Shown: positions 41,440 through 54,876 of the stretch, in pieces
Numbering within the stretch: position 1 is the first letter of the stretch
Layout: the number at the start of each line of letters is the position of its first letter
Assembly (NCBI GenBank): GCA_947311845.1
Contig: CAMZMU010000012.1
Span: forward strand, 7,173,734 to 7,237,733
From: Poa pratensis
Taxonomy: Eukaryota > Streptophyta > Magnoliopsida > Poales > Poaceae
DNA length: 64,000 nucleotides
Direction: 5' to 3'
Notes under the pieces: generated by a model
What the model saw: only the letters and a program-made list of their open reading frames with translations
What the model was told of the DNA's origin: nothing
Database searches by the model: none
Program-made: the position numbers and the translations under genes

Positions 41440-44400
41440 TGTCACATCCCAAATTTTGTAACAAGTTGTAAGATGTCAAAAATTTGGAGCCAACAAAAAC
41501 TTTTGCTTGTTATCTTGTGTGGATTGTTTTACCTGGTTAAATTGTTGCTTGTGTGAATAATTACTCAATTGTGCTTGAACATTAAATTGGAAACTCACTT
41601 GACAATAATTTGGAATGTGACTTAAATGAAAAACAAAATTCCTAAATCTATCCAACAACTTGAATTAAGATCATAAGCTAAAGAAATGATCTTATCAAAT
41701 TATTCTCTCTGCCTATTTCTCTATTCTATTAAAACAAATATTTTCTTTATGAAAATTCCATGAATGAGATGAAATAATAACTACCTCATTTTCATATCAC
41801 TCCCTCCTCAAAAATATATAGTTTCCTATTAAATTAATTCAATTTATAAAATCCTATTTTCTTTCTTTAAACTCCAAGAAGAATTACAAAACCCTATTTT
41901 TATTCACACCAAAAATCCAGGACAAATACACAAACCCTCTTACACATTTCTAAAGCCAACCATGAACAAATTTCACTAGAATTCAAAATTATATTTGGGG
42001 TAGACATACTGCCGAGCACCTGGTGGGCAGGAACTGAACTCTCTCGAGTTCAAACCAAAATTGATCGAATTCGATCGAATTTCACTCAAACCTCACCTCT
42101 CTCACACCCCAGAGCACGCGGCCCTCGAGTGCCTGACCGAATTTGGCCGTTTCCCTCTGGCCTCACCCCTCTCTCTCCCCTCCCATCACCTCCGACCTGC
42201 AAAAAGAAGGAAGACGAGCACAGGACTGGCCAGCGCCGCGCCACCCTCTCTGCCGTGCTCTCAGCTCCCGTTGGACAACGGCCAGAGACACGGATTGCCC
42301 TCTGCCACGCTATCTCTCTCGCCCAATCCGTGCCTGCCGTGCGCGTGGACGCCGACACCGGCCGTCGCCGTCCCTGCACCCCAGCACGCGCCACTCGACC
42401 TGGCCACTCCCCAGCCTCGCCGTGGCCCCACAGACAGCCGTGCGTCACCACCCCTGCCCCGCGATGCCGTCAGCACGCTGACGAGCACCTTACGCGCATG
42501 ACGGAGGGTTGACCACCCCAAGCTCGCCGTGATCTTCTCCGCGTTCATTCCTCGCCCACGTTGCCCTAATGCCGTCCCTAGCCGTTGCTGCACCGCCCAG
42601 CCCACCAATGGCGGCCTCTCCCTCTCTCTGTCGCCCCCGTGCACCACGACCACCGTACGCCGGCTCCCGGCTATAAAAACCCCCCTCCCCATGAAGGGTC
42701 GCGGGTAGGCTACACTAGCGCAAATCAAAATTTTCTACCGCAACAACCAAGGAACTGCTGCTGTTATAGATCACGGGATTACCACTAGACGCGCTGTGCC
42801 GTGCCGAAGTCAGTGAAGCGAGTCGGGGCAGGGTAGACGTACAATCCTCTCTGATCCAGTCGCTCCCTCGAACAGCTCCTCTCAGCGGTTCGTCCAAGTG
42901 CTCCAAGCGTAGCACCTCTATCGGTATCCACACGTACAGCGTGGAGGCGCCGCTCGTCGGATTGCTAGGTCCGCACGGGCGGCAGGGGCGTGGGGAGACG
43001 GTGGCTGGGTGGATTGTGGTGCGGAAATGGGCAACCCTAAAACGTCCAGCCTCCTCTCCTTATATAGACCTCCCCATATTGGGCTGCCTCAACTGAAGCC
43101 CATTCTGAAGTCTATTCCAGCCCAACTCGGATCCAATCCGAATTCTTCCTTCACTGCCTTAAGTGTGTGACCCTATAGGTTCACGCACGTTTAGACATGA
43201 CACGAGTACACCTACTCGGCCAATAGTTGGTAGCGGCTTCTAGCAAAACGTGCAACTCCCAAACGCACATAAAGATCATATCGGACGAACCACCACAATA
43301 TTTATGCCATTCCCTTTGCCTCACGATATTAGGTCAAGCCTCCAGCTGACCACTCTTTCTCGATCCTGTGATTCGGAATCCCATACTAGGTTAACCTTTA
43401 ACCTCATGTAGCACGACCATGCATTTCTGGATCCGATCACTCGAGGGGCCCAGAGAAATATCTCTCTCAAGAAGAGAGGGGCAAATTCCATCTTGACTGA
43501 CCATGCTCCGTAGCATGTTTCACGACAAACCCGTAAGCTACCTTTATAGCTACCCTTTCACGGTGTAGCGTTTGATAGCCCCAAAGTAGGTCGATTCACA
43601 TCTCGGGTTCATGCGACAATCTCAGGTCTAGGGACAAAGCATACACATCGTGTAGAGAGAGAACTATGAACATTGCTGCATTGTCTCAAGGTGGGTCAGT
43701 CCAACTCTATGTTCATAACATAAGTCCACATTATTGGTTTGACATCTCCATGTCTATGACTTGTGAAACATAGTCATCAATCAATACATGTGCTAGTCTA
43801 ATATTCAAGTGTGTCCTCACATGAACTCCGACTAGGGACATATTTAGAATAACCACACAAGTAATGAGTTTCACAAACAAGTCACATACTTGCCAATCAA
43901 TACAAAGACATTATTCAAGGCACATTATTATAAATCATGGATACATCGAAATATCATCATCTCTATGATTGCCTCTCGGGCATATTTCTTACACCCCAGC
44001 CTCTCGTTCTCGCCACACCACACTGCTCTCTCCTCCTTTCTCTCCACCTCTCTCGTGCACCGCCAGGAGGGCGGAGCCGCTGCGACCGTGCCACGGCCGT
44101 GCTGTCGAGCACATTCATGTCTCGACCGTTCCCGAGGTTGAAGACGACCATGACCATGCCGTTTCTCTCTCTTTCTTCTCTCCCTCGGCTCTGCTCTCTG
44201 CCCTGTCACTGCTCAACACTCACCGCACCCCTCTTCCTCTCTCTTTTCTTGCACATGTTCGGCTCCAGGAGCTCGCCGTCGAGAAGTCATGGCCGTGACC
44301 GCCGTGCAGCTCGCCGCAGACGCTCTGGACGCTCCCGATATGCACGAAGCCGCCAACCAGCTGCCCCAGGCCCCCGCACACGTTCTCCACCATCTCCGCC

Positions 44401-46724
44401 GTCGCCAGAAGCCCCTAGGTGAGCCACCGTGCCGTCACCGCCGTCTTGGCCACGGCGGCGCCGCCAGTTTATGGTCGCCGCCGGCGCGCCTCTTTCCCGG
44501 CCGTGGATTTCTAATCCAACGGCCACGTACCCCTTCTCTTAGATTAGGACGCTGAAGGGCAGGCCCCACCCGTCAGCATTTTAAACATTTCCCCGGCGCG
44601 GGAAATTTATTTGGAATTAAAATTTGGAAATTAAATCATTTCTGATGCCATATTTGAAATTCAATAACTCGAGTTATACAAGTCCAAAAATGATGAATCA
44701 AATATCCCTGGAAAGCTTATAATTTTTTTTATCCAACCACACTAGCCTCACCCTGTTTAGATCAATAACAAAGGAGAAGTATTTAATTTGCCACAGAAGG
44801 TTTAAATCACAAACTTGTTTGTTTCTGATGTTCTGTTAGTCCAAATGGCATGAATCCAATTTTGTTAGCTTAGTGTGGTATAAACATAGCTTCCCTAATT
44901 TTTGTAGAATTATTAAATCAACAGAAATAATTTGGCAATCAATTAAAATTTGTGAACCCTTCTGTACTATAACATTTATCAATAATAGATGCTTAATCAA
45001 AATGGCTTAGGACCAATTTTGTTAGGTCATAATTAATCAGTACTAGATGCCCCTAAAAGGATTTAATTTTGTGGCTAACGGAACTTAATCAGTAGCAAAA
45101 CATGAATAACAAGCTTCTGGACTAAAACAATTATGCAGGAAATTTGGTAACTCAAATTGAATCAAATCCAATTGTGTTGTCTTCTATAGGACAGTAGCTA
45201 TCTGTAGAATTTTAGTTTGTATTTTTGTGATGCTTTGTCGAATTGTGGAGTGATTGTGTGTTTTTGCTTGTTATTGACGATTAGACGAGAACGTTGCCGG
45301 AGTGTACGAGGAAGGTGGATTTGTTGAACCAGAAGAACAAGAGCCGGGAAACTTTGCTGAGCAAGGCAAGCTATTTCTCTGATCATGCACTTATTACAGC
45401 TATTTTGATTGTCAAGTTTGGTTTATAAAAGCCTAAATGATTTATGTGGTGTTGCCACAAAAACAATGAATTTGCAAACCCTTTTTACAAAATATAAGTA
45501 TAGCATTTTGACACCTATGTAGATGTATTAGATGGTTTAGTTTATCAAACTCTAGGTTGGAAAAACCCCTGTTTATTCAAAACCTCTTGAAAAAGTCTTG
45601 GGTGGAATTATATGGACCCAAGTGAATGATGGATGAGCTGAAATGGAGTATGGAGTTTTTTTTACTAAAAAGCACATTGTGTCTTAGTACTTACGTCGAC
45701 CAACCATACCCTGTGCGACCACATTTACCTCTATATGGGACGGGGCTTAGTCATGTAGTTTGCTCGTTTTAGTATGGGATACCTCAACAACGGAGATGAC
45801 TCCGTTTCTTGAGGGGGCTGGTTCGGCGACCCCCCTGACCTGGGTCCACCTACAAAGAGGGGGATAGAAGACTGTCATTACGGCCGCCGGGCAAAACTAT
45901 GAGTCCTCACACTTAGGGTTTTCGACGGAAAACTGGACTGGGTGTCGATGGAAAGTGGCATAAGGGCAGGGTCCTGTACTAGGATGAGCAAATGAGAGGC
46001 TATGACCGGCTACTCAACTTCGCATACCCCTGGTATGGCGGGACGTGGCTGACACGATGAGTGGCTGGATGGATGTGGGGAAAGCGTGCTACCTCTACAG
46101 AGTGTAAAACTATTCGAATAGCCGAGTCCTCGGTCATGGATAGTTGGAAGGCCCTACTTCGACCTATGTGCAAAGTTTTGAGTTTTGAAAATAAAATGGA
46201 GATGTGTTGTGCACCTATACCCATGGGTCGGTATAAGGTTGCTGAAAGAAATGACCATGACGGGCTATGGTCGGTAAAGAGGAGTTTGAAGGAAAACATG
46301 ACTTTTGAAGGAAAGCTATAAATTCTCTTCTTCTCTTTTTCAACAAAGATATAGAGATGTATTTTCAAAATAAAAGTTTTATCAAACGTATTTAAACCCA
46401 GTGCATGATCAATTGTGGGGTAGTTTGCGAGTACAATCCAATGTACTCATATTGGTTTCGTCCCTGGCTATTGTCTTAGCCAGATTTCGAGGAGCATTGC
46501 GATGAGGAGGAATATGGCGCCGACTAGGCGAACTAGGGATCTTCATAAGTCAGCTGCCTGTAGGGTTCTAAGGCGTATTTTGGTCGATGACACCATAGCT
46601 TCCGCTGAATGATGTGATTTAGCCCATGAAGGCAATTATGTAAGACTTGGTCCTCGTGACCGTATTGTAAGACTTTAATTCAGTACTGTAATGGATGTAA
46701 ACTTTGGTATTCAGTTCGGGTTAT
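41440..46724 (+). mobile_element. Very long gypsy LTR, interrupted and truncated
   Basis: Starts TGTCACATCCCAAATTTT, a usual start of long gypsy LTRs in cereals. A TATA box (TATAAAA, 42672-42678) is followed by a CCCCCC transcript-start region, which is cut by the solo LTR 42692-43993 and resumes at 43999. Later sequence (GGAGTGTAAAACTATTCGAATAGCC, in two parts near 46096) is characteristic of these LTRs. Without the nested LTR it exceeds 3.9 kb, and its end is replaced by the copia LTR at 46725. No protein-coding region belongs to it here; GC-rich frames near 42100-42500 and 44200-44500 are not genes. Confidence 0.6.
42692..43993 (-). mobile_element. Solo LTR (copia-like) with CCCCA target duplication
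   Basis: On the minus strand it starts TGTAAGAAATATGCCCGAGA, the familiar AAATATGCCC-AGAGGCAA LTR start of cereals, and ends CGCGACCCTTCA. CCCCA is duplicated at 42687-42691 and 43994-43998. It interrupts the long gypsy LTR just after its TATA box, which should disable that promoter. Confidence 0.8.
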
Positions 46725-49003
46725 TGAAAGTGCATGTGTTGCCCCATGCGTGGTTTTGGTAATTAATGACAATCCTTATGGACTAATATTTGTATTGAGA
46801 TATTCTTATAGGTTTGTCCATTGGCATCGCTTGAACTCCATGTGTTGGATTCAAGGTTGTATACCATCAAGATCATTGATTATATTGGACATATTTGATA
46901 TGATCAAGAAGAGAAGAGAAGAGAAGATACAAGGATGATCAAGACTAACTGCAAAGAGTAGATTCAAGTTGATCAACACACAAAGCTAAATGATGTATCA
47001 TGTGGGTTCATGTGATACAATGGTATGGTAAGAAATTGTCCATATGGCTTTGTGTACTAACCCATGATATATGTATGTGGAGTATCTTTGTTGGGTTAGG
47101 TATCTTTCCATGAGCTCGCATCAAAAGGAAGATTTCATTTAGCTCATGGAGAATGACGTCAAGTGGTGATCGTCGTCAAGATTCAGAAGAGCAAGTTCAA
47201 GAGAAGCATCTTGAAGAAATCTTATCCTTGAAGCTTGCCACCCATTTGGAGATAATGGCCAAGTGAAGATATGCCTAAGAGAGTCTCTCCCATAGGAGTT
47301 TGGGGGAGCAACATATGAGTCTTCACCAAGCAAAGCGCAATCAAGAAAGGTGTTCCAACTTGAGGGAGTCAAGATCGTCATCATCTAGCTCAAGTGGAAT
47401 GCGCAAGGCAAATGTATGTTCTTGATAGGGTTTCTATTTTATCGGTCTCATGGTGTTAGTGGGAGACCGGGTTATAGGATAGACGGCGTACTATCAAGAG
47501 GGGCTCTCAAGTGAGTAACTTGATCGCATCTTTGTGGAGAGCTCAAACCTTTGCATACTTGGCATATCATCTTTCTTGGTTTTTATTTGACTTTTATCCA
47601 TGTGAGAATTTATAGCTTGTGTTCATCTTCATACCAAGCTCTAGTTCGTCAAAAATGGATTTCATTCGAATATCTTGTTGCGTTTTTTTATGTTGGAGGT
47701 TTTATCGAGAGGTCAAACTCTCTCCTTGTGGATTCCTCCTCACACGATGGACTATGATGTTTCTCTGCATGATATTACATAGCTCTTCGTTGTGATTCCA
47801 ACGAGCCCAATATCATCGAAATCGGAGTCCGGATGAAAAAGATATTGCAGTTTTCGTTTTGTTGTTTCTGTCAGTTTTCAGAAAACCGGATATTCCGGTC
47901 CTTTTTGGAAATATCCGGTTGGAAATATCCGGTTACCATCAGTACGTGATTTTCTGGTGCCCGACCCAGGCCAGAAATTCCGGTCCAAAATGAACCGGAA
48001 TATCCGGTTCCTATTTTCCTGTAACGGCTCTTTGTTTTGGGGACCTATATAAGGCCCCCTTCTACCCCATAGGGTCAAGCAAGTTTTCCCCTCTCTCTCC
48101 CACCATTGTTTACCTTGGAAATCTTGCCTCCCTCTCTATTCCTCCATGTTTCTTGCCCCAAATTAGAGGGAAAATAGAGAGGAGATCTAGATCCACTTTT
48201 CCACCAATCCGTCTCTCCTCTAAGTGAGGGGAACCCTTTGGATCTAGATGTTGGAGTTCCATTTGTTGAGTTCTTCTTTGTTCTTCCTCTCTTCTCTCCC
48301 CATAAGCATTAGTTGCTTTTGGTGGGATTTGAGAGTGAAGGATTTGAGCACTTGTGCTCTTGCCATTGCTTTGCTGCATCAGTTTGTGCTCTCCACGAGG
48401 ATTCGTGGAAGTTGAAAGTTTGTGAGCTTGTTACTCTTGGGTCATTGGACCCTAGACGCCTTTGTGGTGGTTGAGACCTTTTGTGTTCACTTGTAGCCGT
48501 TCGGGAGCCCCCAATCCAATTGTGGGTTGTGCCCCGGATTGTTGTTGAAAGGCTCCGGATTCCGCCTCGAAGGATTCCGATAGTGGAAGGTGAACCAATC
48601 CTTTGTGGTGCGGTTCATCGGAGAAGAAGGTGAAGCCTTTGTGGCTGTTGAACCATTGTGTTGGTTCACACCTCTCCAACGAGACGTACTCCCCTAAAAA
48701 GGAGGAACTTGGGAATACATCCTCATCTCCGCGTGCCTCGGTTATGTCTATACCCGAGCTTTTTACTTATGCACTTTACATTGTGATAGCCTTCGTGCTT
48801 GAAGTATTCTATATTGTTATCACCTTGTTGTTTGTCTTCCTTAGCATAAGTTGTTGGTGCACATAGGTGAGCCTAGTTTATTTAGATTGTTGGCTTGTTA
48901 ATTTAAACACCTAGTTTTATTCCGCAATTATCAAGCCTAAACCGGAAAAGTTTTAATCGCCTATTCACCCCCCCCCCCTCTAGGCGACATCCTTGTCCTT
49001 TCA
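46725..49003 (+). mobile_element. 5' LTR of a SIRE/Maximus-like copia element
   Basis: Termini TGAAAG...CTTTCA form a perfect 6-bp inverted pair over 2279 bp. Internal AATATCCGGTT/GGAATATCCGG motifs and the end TCACCCCCCCCCCCTCTAGG are typical of this lineage. The PBS TGGTATCAGAGC follows at 49006-49017. No matching 3' LTR is found downstream in the window. Confidence 0.85.
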
Positions 49004-49005
49004 AT

Positions 49006-49017
49006 TGGTATCAGAGC
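49006..49017 (+). other. Primer-binding site (initiator tRNA-Met)
   Basis: TGGTATCAGAGC two bases after the LTR end. Complementary to the initiator tRNA-Met 3' end, as in most plant copia elements. Confidence 0.85.
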
Positions 49018-49058
49018 ATGGGCTCTCTTTTTGGGATTTACCGCCTAGAGAGTAAAAG

Positions 49059-51300
49059 ATGTCGTTTAGAGAATTAGTGCACGATCCCACTTTTATATTC
49101 GATGGCACAAATTATGATGTTTGGAAAATTCGTATGCTTAATCTTTTTAGGGACATGGATCCAAATTATATTAAGAGGATTGTAGATATGGGTTTTTCTA
49201 CTCCAAAGGATTTCCAAGAATTATCTTTAAAGGATGAGGAAAACTCTCATCTCGATACTCTAGTTTCTAATGGTCTTATTTGTGTTTTGAGAGATGTAGT
49301 TCTTGCTTCAATCATGCCTTTTCGAACGCTCATAAGCTTTGGACCAAGCTTCAAGATATATATGAAGTGTCCAACATTATTGAGGATGATTGTTCTCCCT
49401 CCACCTCCGGCCGTGATGAGTTCACAACTTCTTCCACTTCACCAACATGTGATTTGTCACAAGGTAATGAAATGGTGAGTGGTGATAGAAGTTGCATTAT
49501 TGATGATGAATCTAATATTGACTATACTTCATCTCTATCACATTGCAATGTTCTATCTTTGGACTTAAACTCTTCTAGCACCCAAATGTCTTACATGCTA
49601 GTGTTGATAGTCCTTGCATATCATGTCATAGTTGCTTAACTAAATCTCATGATGATATGCTCTCTATGTCTTGTTGCCCTGATAAAAATGCTTCTATTTC
49701 CTCTAGTATTTGTTTGGCTAACAATGTAGAGGAAACCGAACACTCCTTGTAACAAGATATGGATTTTTATGGTGCTTCAAGTAATTGTTCATCCTCTTCA
49801 CCCATTAATCATGTTTGCCTTATGGCTAAGGAGTCAAAGGTATCTTCTATCTCGAAGCCCGATATATCTTGTGGTTGAGGATTCACATGGAGAACATTTT
49901 GATTTTGAATCCTTAACCAAGAAGGGTGAGACGGTATTTGGTGCACTCCCCAAAGGTAGTAAAGCTATCTCTTCTCTGTGTGAAATCATTGCTTATGTTA
50001 GTAAAGTAGGGAAATCATTGAGGATTTGGAAACTCAATTTCTAGAGAAATGTAATATTGAGAGAGAAGATGCTATGGAAAAAACATCCTTAGAGAATGCC
50101 CTTGAGGAAGAGCAAGAGCTTCGAGTGTCTCTTGAGGAGAAACTTGAATCTCTTGATGAAACAAATGATCTTATTATTGCTAAAATCATTAAGGAAAGAG
50201 ATCATGGTCTTGCTAAATATAAAGTGCTTAAAAAGGAAACGGTTGAACTTGGAGTTGGCAATGCTAGACTAGTTGAGGATATAGAGAGACTTGACAAAGC
50301 TCATAAGGCTTTGGAAAGTGAACACTCTCTCCTTATAAAGTCTCATGATCAACTCCAAACTCAACTATCTAAAAATGATGAGCTTGCCAAGTTGTCTTCT
50401 TCCATTTCTAATGTTAATGATGCTTGTGCTACTAACTCCACTTCTTGTGAAGCATCTATTTTGAAGGAGAATGTTGAGCTAAGGGCTCAACTTGAGTTGC
50501 TAACTAGCAAGTATGGGATATTGGAAGAAATTCATGAAAAGCTCTCTAGCTCTAATGAGGACCTTCTAGCATCCCATGCTAGGCTAAAGTTAGCTCATGA
50601 GGCTATTATGTCAAAGGTAACATCTTGTGAGCCTCATGTGGACAATGGCACAACTTCTACTCTTAATGCTATATTGTCTTGTGCTAGTCCTAGTGATTCA
50701 TCCACTCACAATGTTGCTACATCTTGTGATGAATTACTTTCCATGCCTTGTTGCTCTAACAATGAAGCTTCTACTTCCTCTAGTATTTGTGTTGATACTA
50801 ACCATGTAGAGGAATTAAAAGAGCTCAAGGCCCAAGTCACTTCTTTGAAGAAAGACTTGGAAAAGCGTCATGTTGGGAAGTCCACACTTGACAATATGTT
50901 GAGTGTTCAAAGACGCCCCAATGACAAGAGTGGACTTGGATTCAACTCCAACAAAAAGAACAAGTCCAAGCCTATCAAGAAGAACAAGGGCCAAGAACAA
51001 GTCAAGGATTCGGCCAAGATTGTTTGCTTCAAGTGCAAAGTTGAAGGGCACCATGTTAGATCTTGCCCTTTGAAAAAGAAGCGTCTTAGTGAGAAGCAAC
51101 AAGGGAAGAAGCCTCAAGTTCAAACTCAAGTTCCTCAAGTTGAAGAACGGCCTCTTCCCAAGAAGAATCAAGCTACCCCTCCTCAAGTCGAGATTACAAC
51201 TAAGAAGAAAGGAGGAAGCAAATGTTGCTACATATGCCGTGAGAAGGGTCACTTTGCTTCTTCATGCACTAATGGTACCTTATCCAACCCATTATATTGA
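49059..51300 (+). pseudogene. Copia gag with coiled coil and two zinc knuckles, frameshifted
   Basis: Starts MSFRELVHDPTFIFDGTNYD, VWKIRMLNLFRDMD (DUF4219/UBN2-type gag). The frame changes near 49320 and again before 50026, with stops between. From 50026 to 51300 an open 424-residue frame carries a long Glu/Lys/Leu coiled coil (about residues 1-120 and 150-200), Ser/Cys-rich linkers, a basic stretch and two CCHC knuckles: CFKCKVEGHHVRSC (about 334-347) and CYICREKGHFASSC (about 400-413). It ends with a stop at 51298-51300, with no protease or RT after it. Typical of SIRE/Maximus gag; inactive as one protein. Confidence 0.8.
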
Positions 51301-54300
51301 TGATGTTTATTCTCTTCGGAAGGATAAGGTTGGCAATGTGTTTGCCAAATATGTTGGTACTAAGTGGTGTCAAGAAAAGAACCATTTGGGTTGCCAAAAC
51401 TATTGTGACTAACCTCTTAGGACCCAACTTGGTTGGGGACCAACAAGCAAAAACTTGATCAATAGGTGTTGTTGGAGGGCATTGGAGACTTGGCTACATC
51501 ATGAAGAATTAAGGGATCTTCATCAATTATATTATCTCAAGCCAAGTCATTTGGATTATATTGTTCTATCTCATATCCAATGTTCCTCCTTGCGGTAACT
51601 TTTATTTAAATCATATATACATTGAAAGTTGCTTGCACCCTTGCATGTGTTAGGTTTTGTACCTTGCTAGTGTTGTATGTGTTGTGCTCTCTACTTACTT
51701 ATCTTGAGTAATCAAGAATGTGTATGTTGGTTTGCACACCATGTATTTGTGTTGAGCCTTATTACTTTTATTTCATATCTTATCTTGTTGGCTCTCTATT
51801 TGAGAGATTAATGGACTATCCATTTTTGGAGAGTGATATGCTTCGTGCACTTCACAATCCTAAAAATGTGTGTACATGAGGAATACCACTTAGTGTTGAT
51901 ATATCAATATTATCTATTCTCTATGAGGTATGTCATGCTCATGAGAAATTCAAATTCTATAATGTCCATTAATTTCTCGAGTTGGTTTTGTTTGCCTCTT
52001 GTTTTAAAATAAATGGATTATCCCATTATGGGGGAGTAATAAGCTATGTGCATATTACAAGCCTAGAAATTGTGAACATGTGAGGTTTTGCCACCTATAA
52101 TTGATATTGTTAATTATCTTGTTCCTATGTGGCATGTTTCTCAAACAAGTTCCATATTTGCTTAAATGCCTTTTGTCTCTCATCTTTTGGATCTTGTGTG
52201 TGAGAGAGTTTCTTGGTGCTTTGCATGATCGTTGATCAAATTGAAGCCGTCAAGAATCTCTATCTAAGCATGTTTTCAATTCCTATCCTTTGACATATGC
52301 TTATTTGTTGTGAAGTTGGTCTTGAATATCATTCCTACCACCGAGAAATATCTCCATACTCCTTGTCCATGACAAGTGATACTCATATTTGTGGTGGAAT
52401 TTGTAGACCATCTTCACTTTGGCTCTTGCTTTGAATTGCCTTATTTTATTGCCAAGGATTTGTTTTGATCTAACTCTCATTTGTTTTCCTTGTATCTTTT
52501 GGATCCTTGTTACTCTACTCAAAATTTGTTTTGTGCTTTCTTGAGTTGGAAAAAGCAATGATCCAATTCTTGTGCATTGACATTCAAAAGTCATACTTCT
52601 TGATAATGCACTATTCTTGGGGAAGCAATCCTACATTGAGTAGAACATCATTCTTTAAATCGGTTTTGTATCTTATTGCTTTCCTTGAACATGACTAGTG
52701 TTTGGAGTGATGATCCTATTTGTGTGCATTTTGTATTCAAATGCAAGATCATAAATACTGCACAAATCTTGGGGGAGCAATCCTATATGCTCTTGAACAT
52801 TAGTTGTCTTCAATTGTTATTTGATCCCGATGATGTGTCTCTTTGGAAGAGAAACATTTTTTGTCTTGGTACTTTGTGCCATCATGAAAAGTATAGAGGG
52901 TTTGATTTATTCCTTGATGGTAGTTTCATCAATTGGTATCTTGCTTTCATTTGGTATCTCTTCAATTTGGTATCTTCAATCATGTGTTGATTTGGGTCTT
53001 TGATATAATTTGGACAATTCTTTTTCTTGTCACACTTGTGTGTATGTTCTTGGTTTAATTGGTGTTTTGTCCAAATTGTATCCCGTTTGGTTCTTGAAAG
53101 TCTTGTGCATTTATATTTACTATGTATATCTTATGGCATGCTTACTTTTGTTGATCCAATATATAGGATAAACTCCATCAAATTCTAAATGGCTAATATG
53201 TGCATGAAATTCAATTTCATATCAATATGCACATATGTATGTGGAGTTTGTCCTATGTATTGTAGTTGCTCTAACTACTTTGGACCCAATGAGTTTGGGT
53301 ACCATGTTGTACTTGAATTTGTTTTAGGTACACTTGAGTTGCATTGAAAGCTTGTCTCATCTACAAGGAAGGTGTTGTCACCATGTGCTTATTGGAGCCA
53401 AGCTTGGATGATCATGAGCTCCTATCTTCTACATCACCAATGCTATTTCGGTAACAAGTATCTACCTCATGCATACTTTTCTAGCTTTCAACCTTGTGTA
53501 GGTTGTTTCATGGCATGAATCTCTTTTGTTGCAATTCATTTGGTTCTTGCAAAACAACTTTATTGTAAATGTGGGCAAGCCGGGATGATTACATATCAAG
53601 GGGAATATATATAATCATTTTCATGATTCACCAATCCCAAATATGTTAATCTAGCACTTTTCTACTCTATGTCTCGCATATGCAATATTGATATTTCTTC
53701 AAAATCATTTGCCTCTTGCGATACTTGTTATCTTTCTCGGAGCATCCCATTTATCATCTTATCCCTTGTGGATATTTTTTGATTCTATGATGAGTATGTG
53801 TTGGAAGTTCATCTATATCCCTTTAAGATAAAATTGAGCTTTGTGCCATGCTTTTAAGCAAAGATCTTATTGGTGTATTTATGACTTCCTCTTGGATATC
53901 ATGTTCTCTAACTTTGTACCTATTTTGTGTGTGCATGTTTCTTTGTGGACTTATATCTTGATGATTGGTGTCTACTTAGAAACTTATACACATGAGAATA
54001 GTTACATCTTTAATTGATATTCCGATTCTTTTGTGACCACCTCTTATTGCGTTTGATTCTTTGATGGTTTCTAAAAGGCACAAGCTTTGTTTTTATTTGG
54101 TATGCTTTTGAATCTTAATAAGCTTGGGGACCTATGTGCTATATCTTCTTTGGGTTGTGTGTATGTGAAAGACATGATATGCACCATGTGCCTCCTACTT
54201 TGAAAGACTATGTTGATGCTCGCTCATCTTTGTAATAGTCTCCTAAAATGTCTTTCTATATCACACACATCTCTTTCGGTTGAGCAAGTCCTTATTTTTT

Positions 54301-54539
54301 GCTTCTTGCTCTTGTTGCTCAACATTTTATTTGTTGCAAGTTTTATTGCTTCTTTTCTTATCTATGCTCTCTTGCACGTGTTTGTGTTCAAAAAATTTTA
54401 GGAGGGAGTGAGGATTCCATGTTGTGCACACCATATTGAAATGCAAATCATACATTGTGCACGTACCTTGGGGAGTTCCCTCTTGTGGACAAGGCATTCC
54501 ATGTTGTGCACACCCTCCTTTGCTGCCTCCGAGGCGACA
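51301..54539 (+). other. T-rich non-coding interior of the copia element
   Basis: Immediately after gag, a decayed segment (DDVYSLRKDKVGNVFAKYVG, then TIVTNLLGPNLVG in another frame) resembles the gag-pol linker. The rest is about 3 kb of T-rich sequence with no RT, integrase or protease. Motifs like GGGGGAGCAATCCTA recur (about 52617 and 52771). It fits a large non-autonomous copia derivative, or DNA left after deletion of pol. Confidence 0.5.
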
Positions 54540-54852
54540 ATATGAGAACTTCCTGGTAGATCTTGGTGTGGCTCTGGATTCGTCCAATCCGCTAGACGTG
54601 TAATGTGACAACACAAGTGCTATTGCACAGACACGGGAGCCAAGATGGCTCCAGAAGAACAAGAACATGCTTAGGCGGTACCATCTAATCCGGCAATTTG
54701 TCGAATCAGGTGATATCAAACTTTGCAAGATACACACTGAGACAAATGTTGTTGATCCGTTGACAAAGCCGCTATCACAATCTAAGACACAGGCTTACGT
54801 AACAGCGATGGACATGCGATGTCTAGATATGGAAATGTCTCAGATTGATTGA
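54540..54852 (+). pseudogene. Ty1/copia RNase H C-terminal remnant (second family)
   Basis: The reading FLVDLGVALDSSNPLDV, stop, CDNTSAIAQTREPRW, LQKNKNMLRRYHLIRQFVES, LCKIHTETNVVDPLTKPL is the end of copia RNase H. It is a different lineage from the SIRE/Maximus element. One in-frame stop (about 54602) and loss of upstream pol mark it as dead. Confidence 0.8.
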
Positions 54853-54876
54853 TCGACTCTATTGCAAGTGGGAGAC

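Noticed and set aside
42061..42728. Long frames on both strands, 112-155 residues
   Set aside because: They sit in the GC-rich promoter part of a long LTR and match no protein family.
43890..44555. Ser/Arg/Pro-rich frames of 80-160 residues
   Set aside because: They span the junction of a solo LTR and the outer LTR leader and have no recognisable domain.
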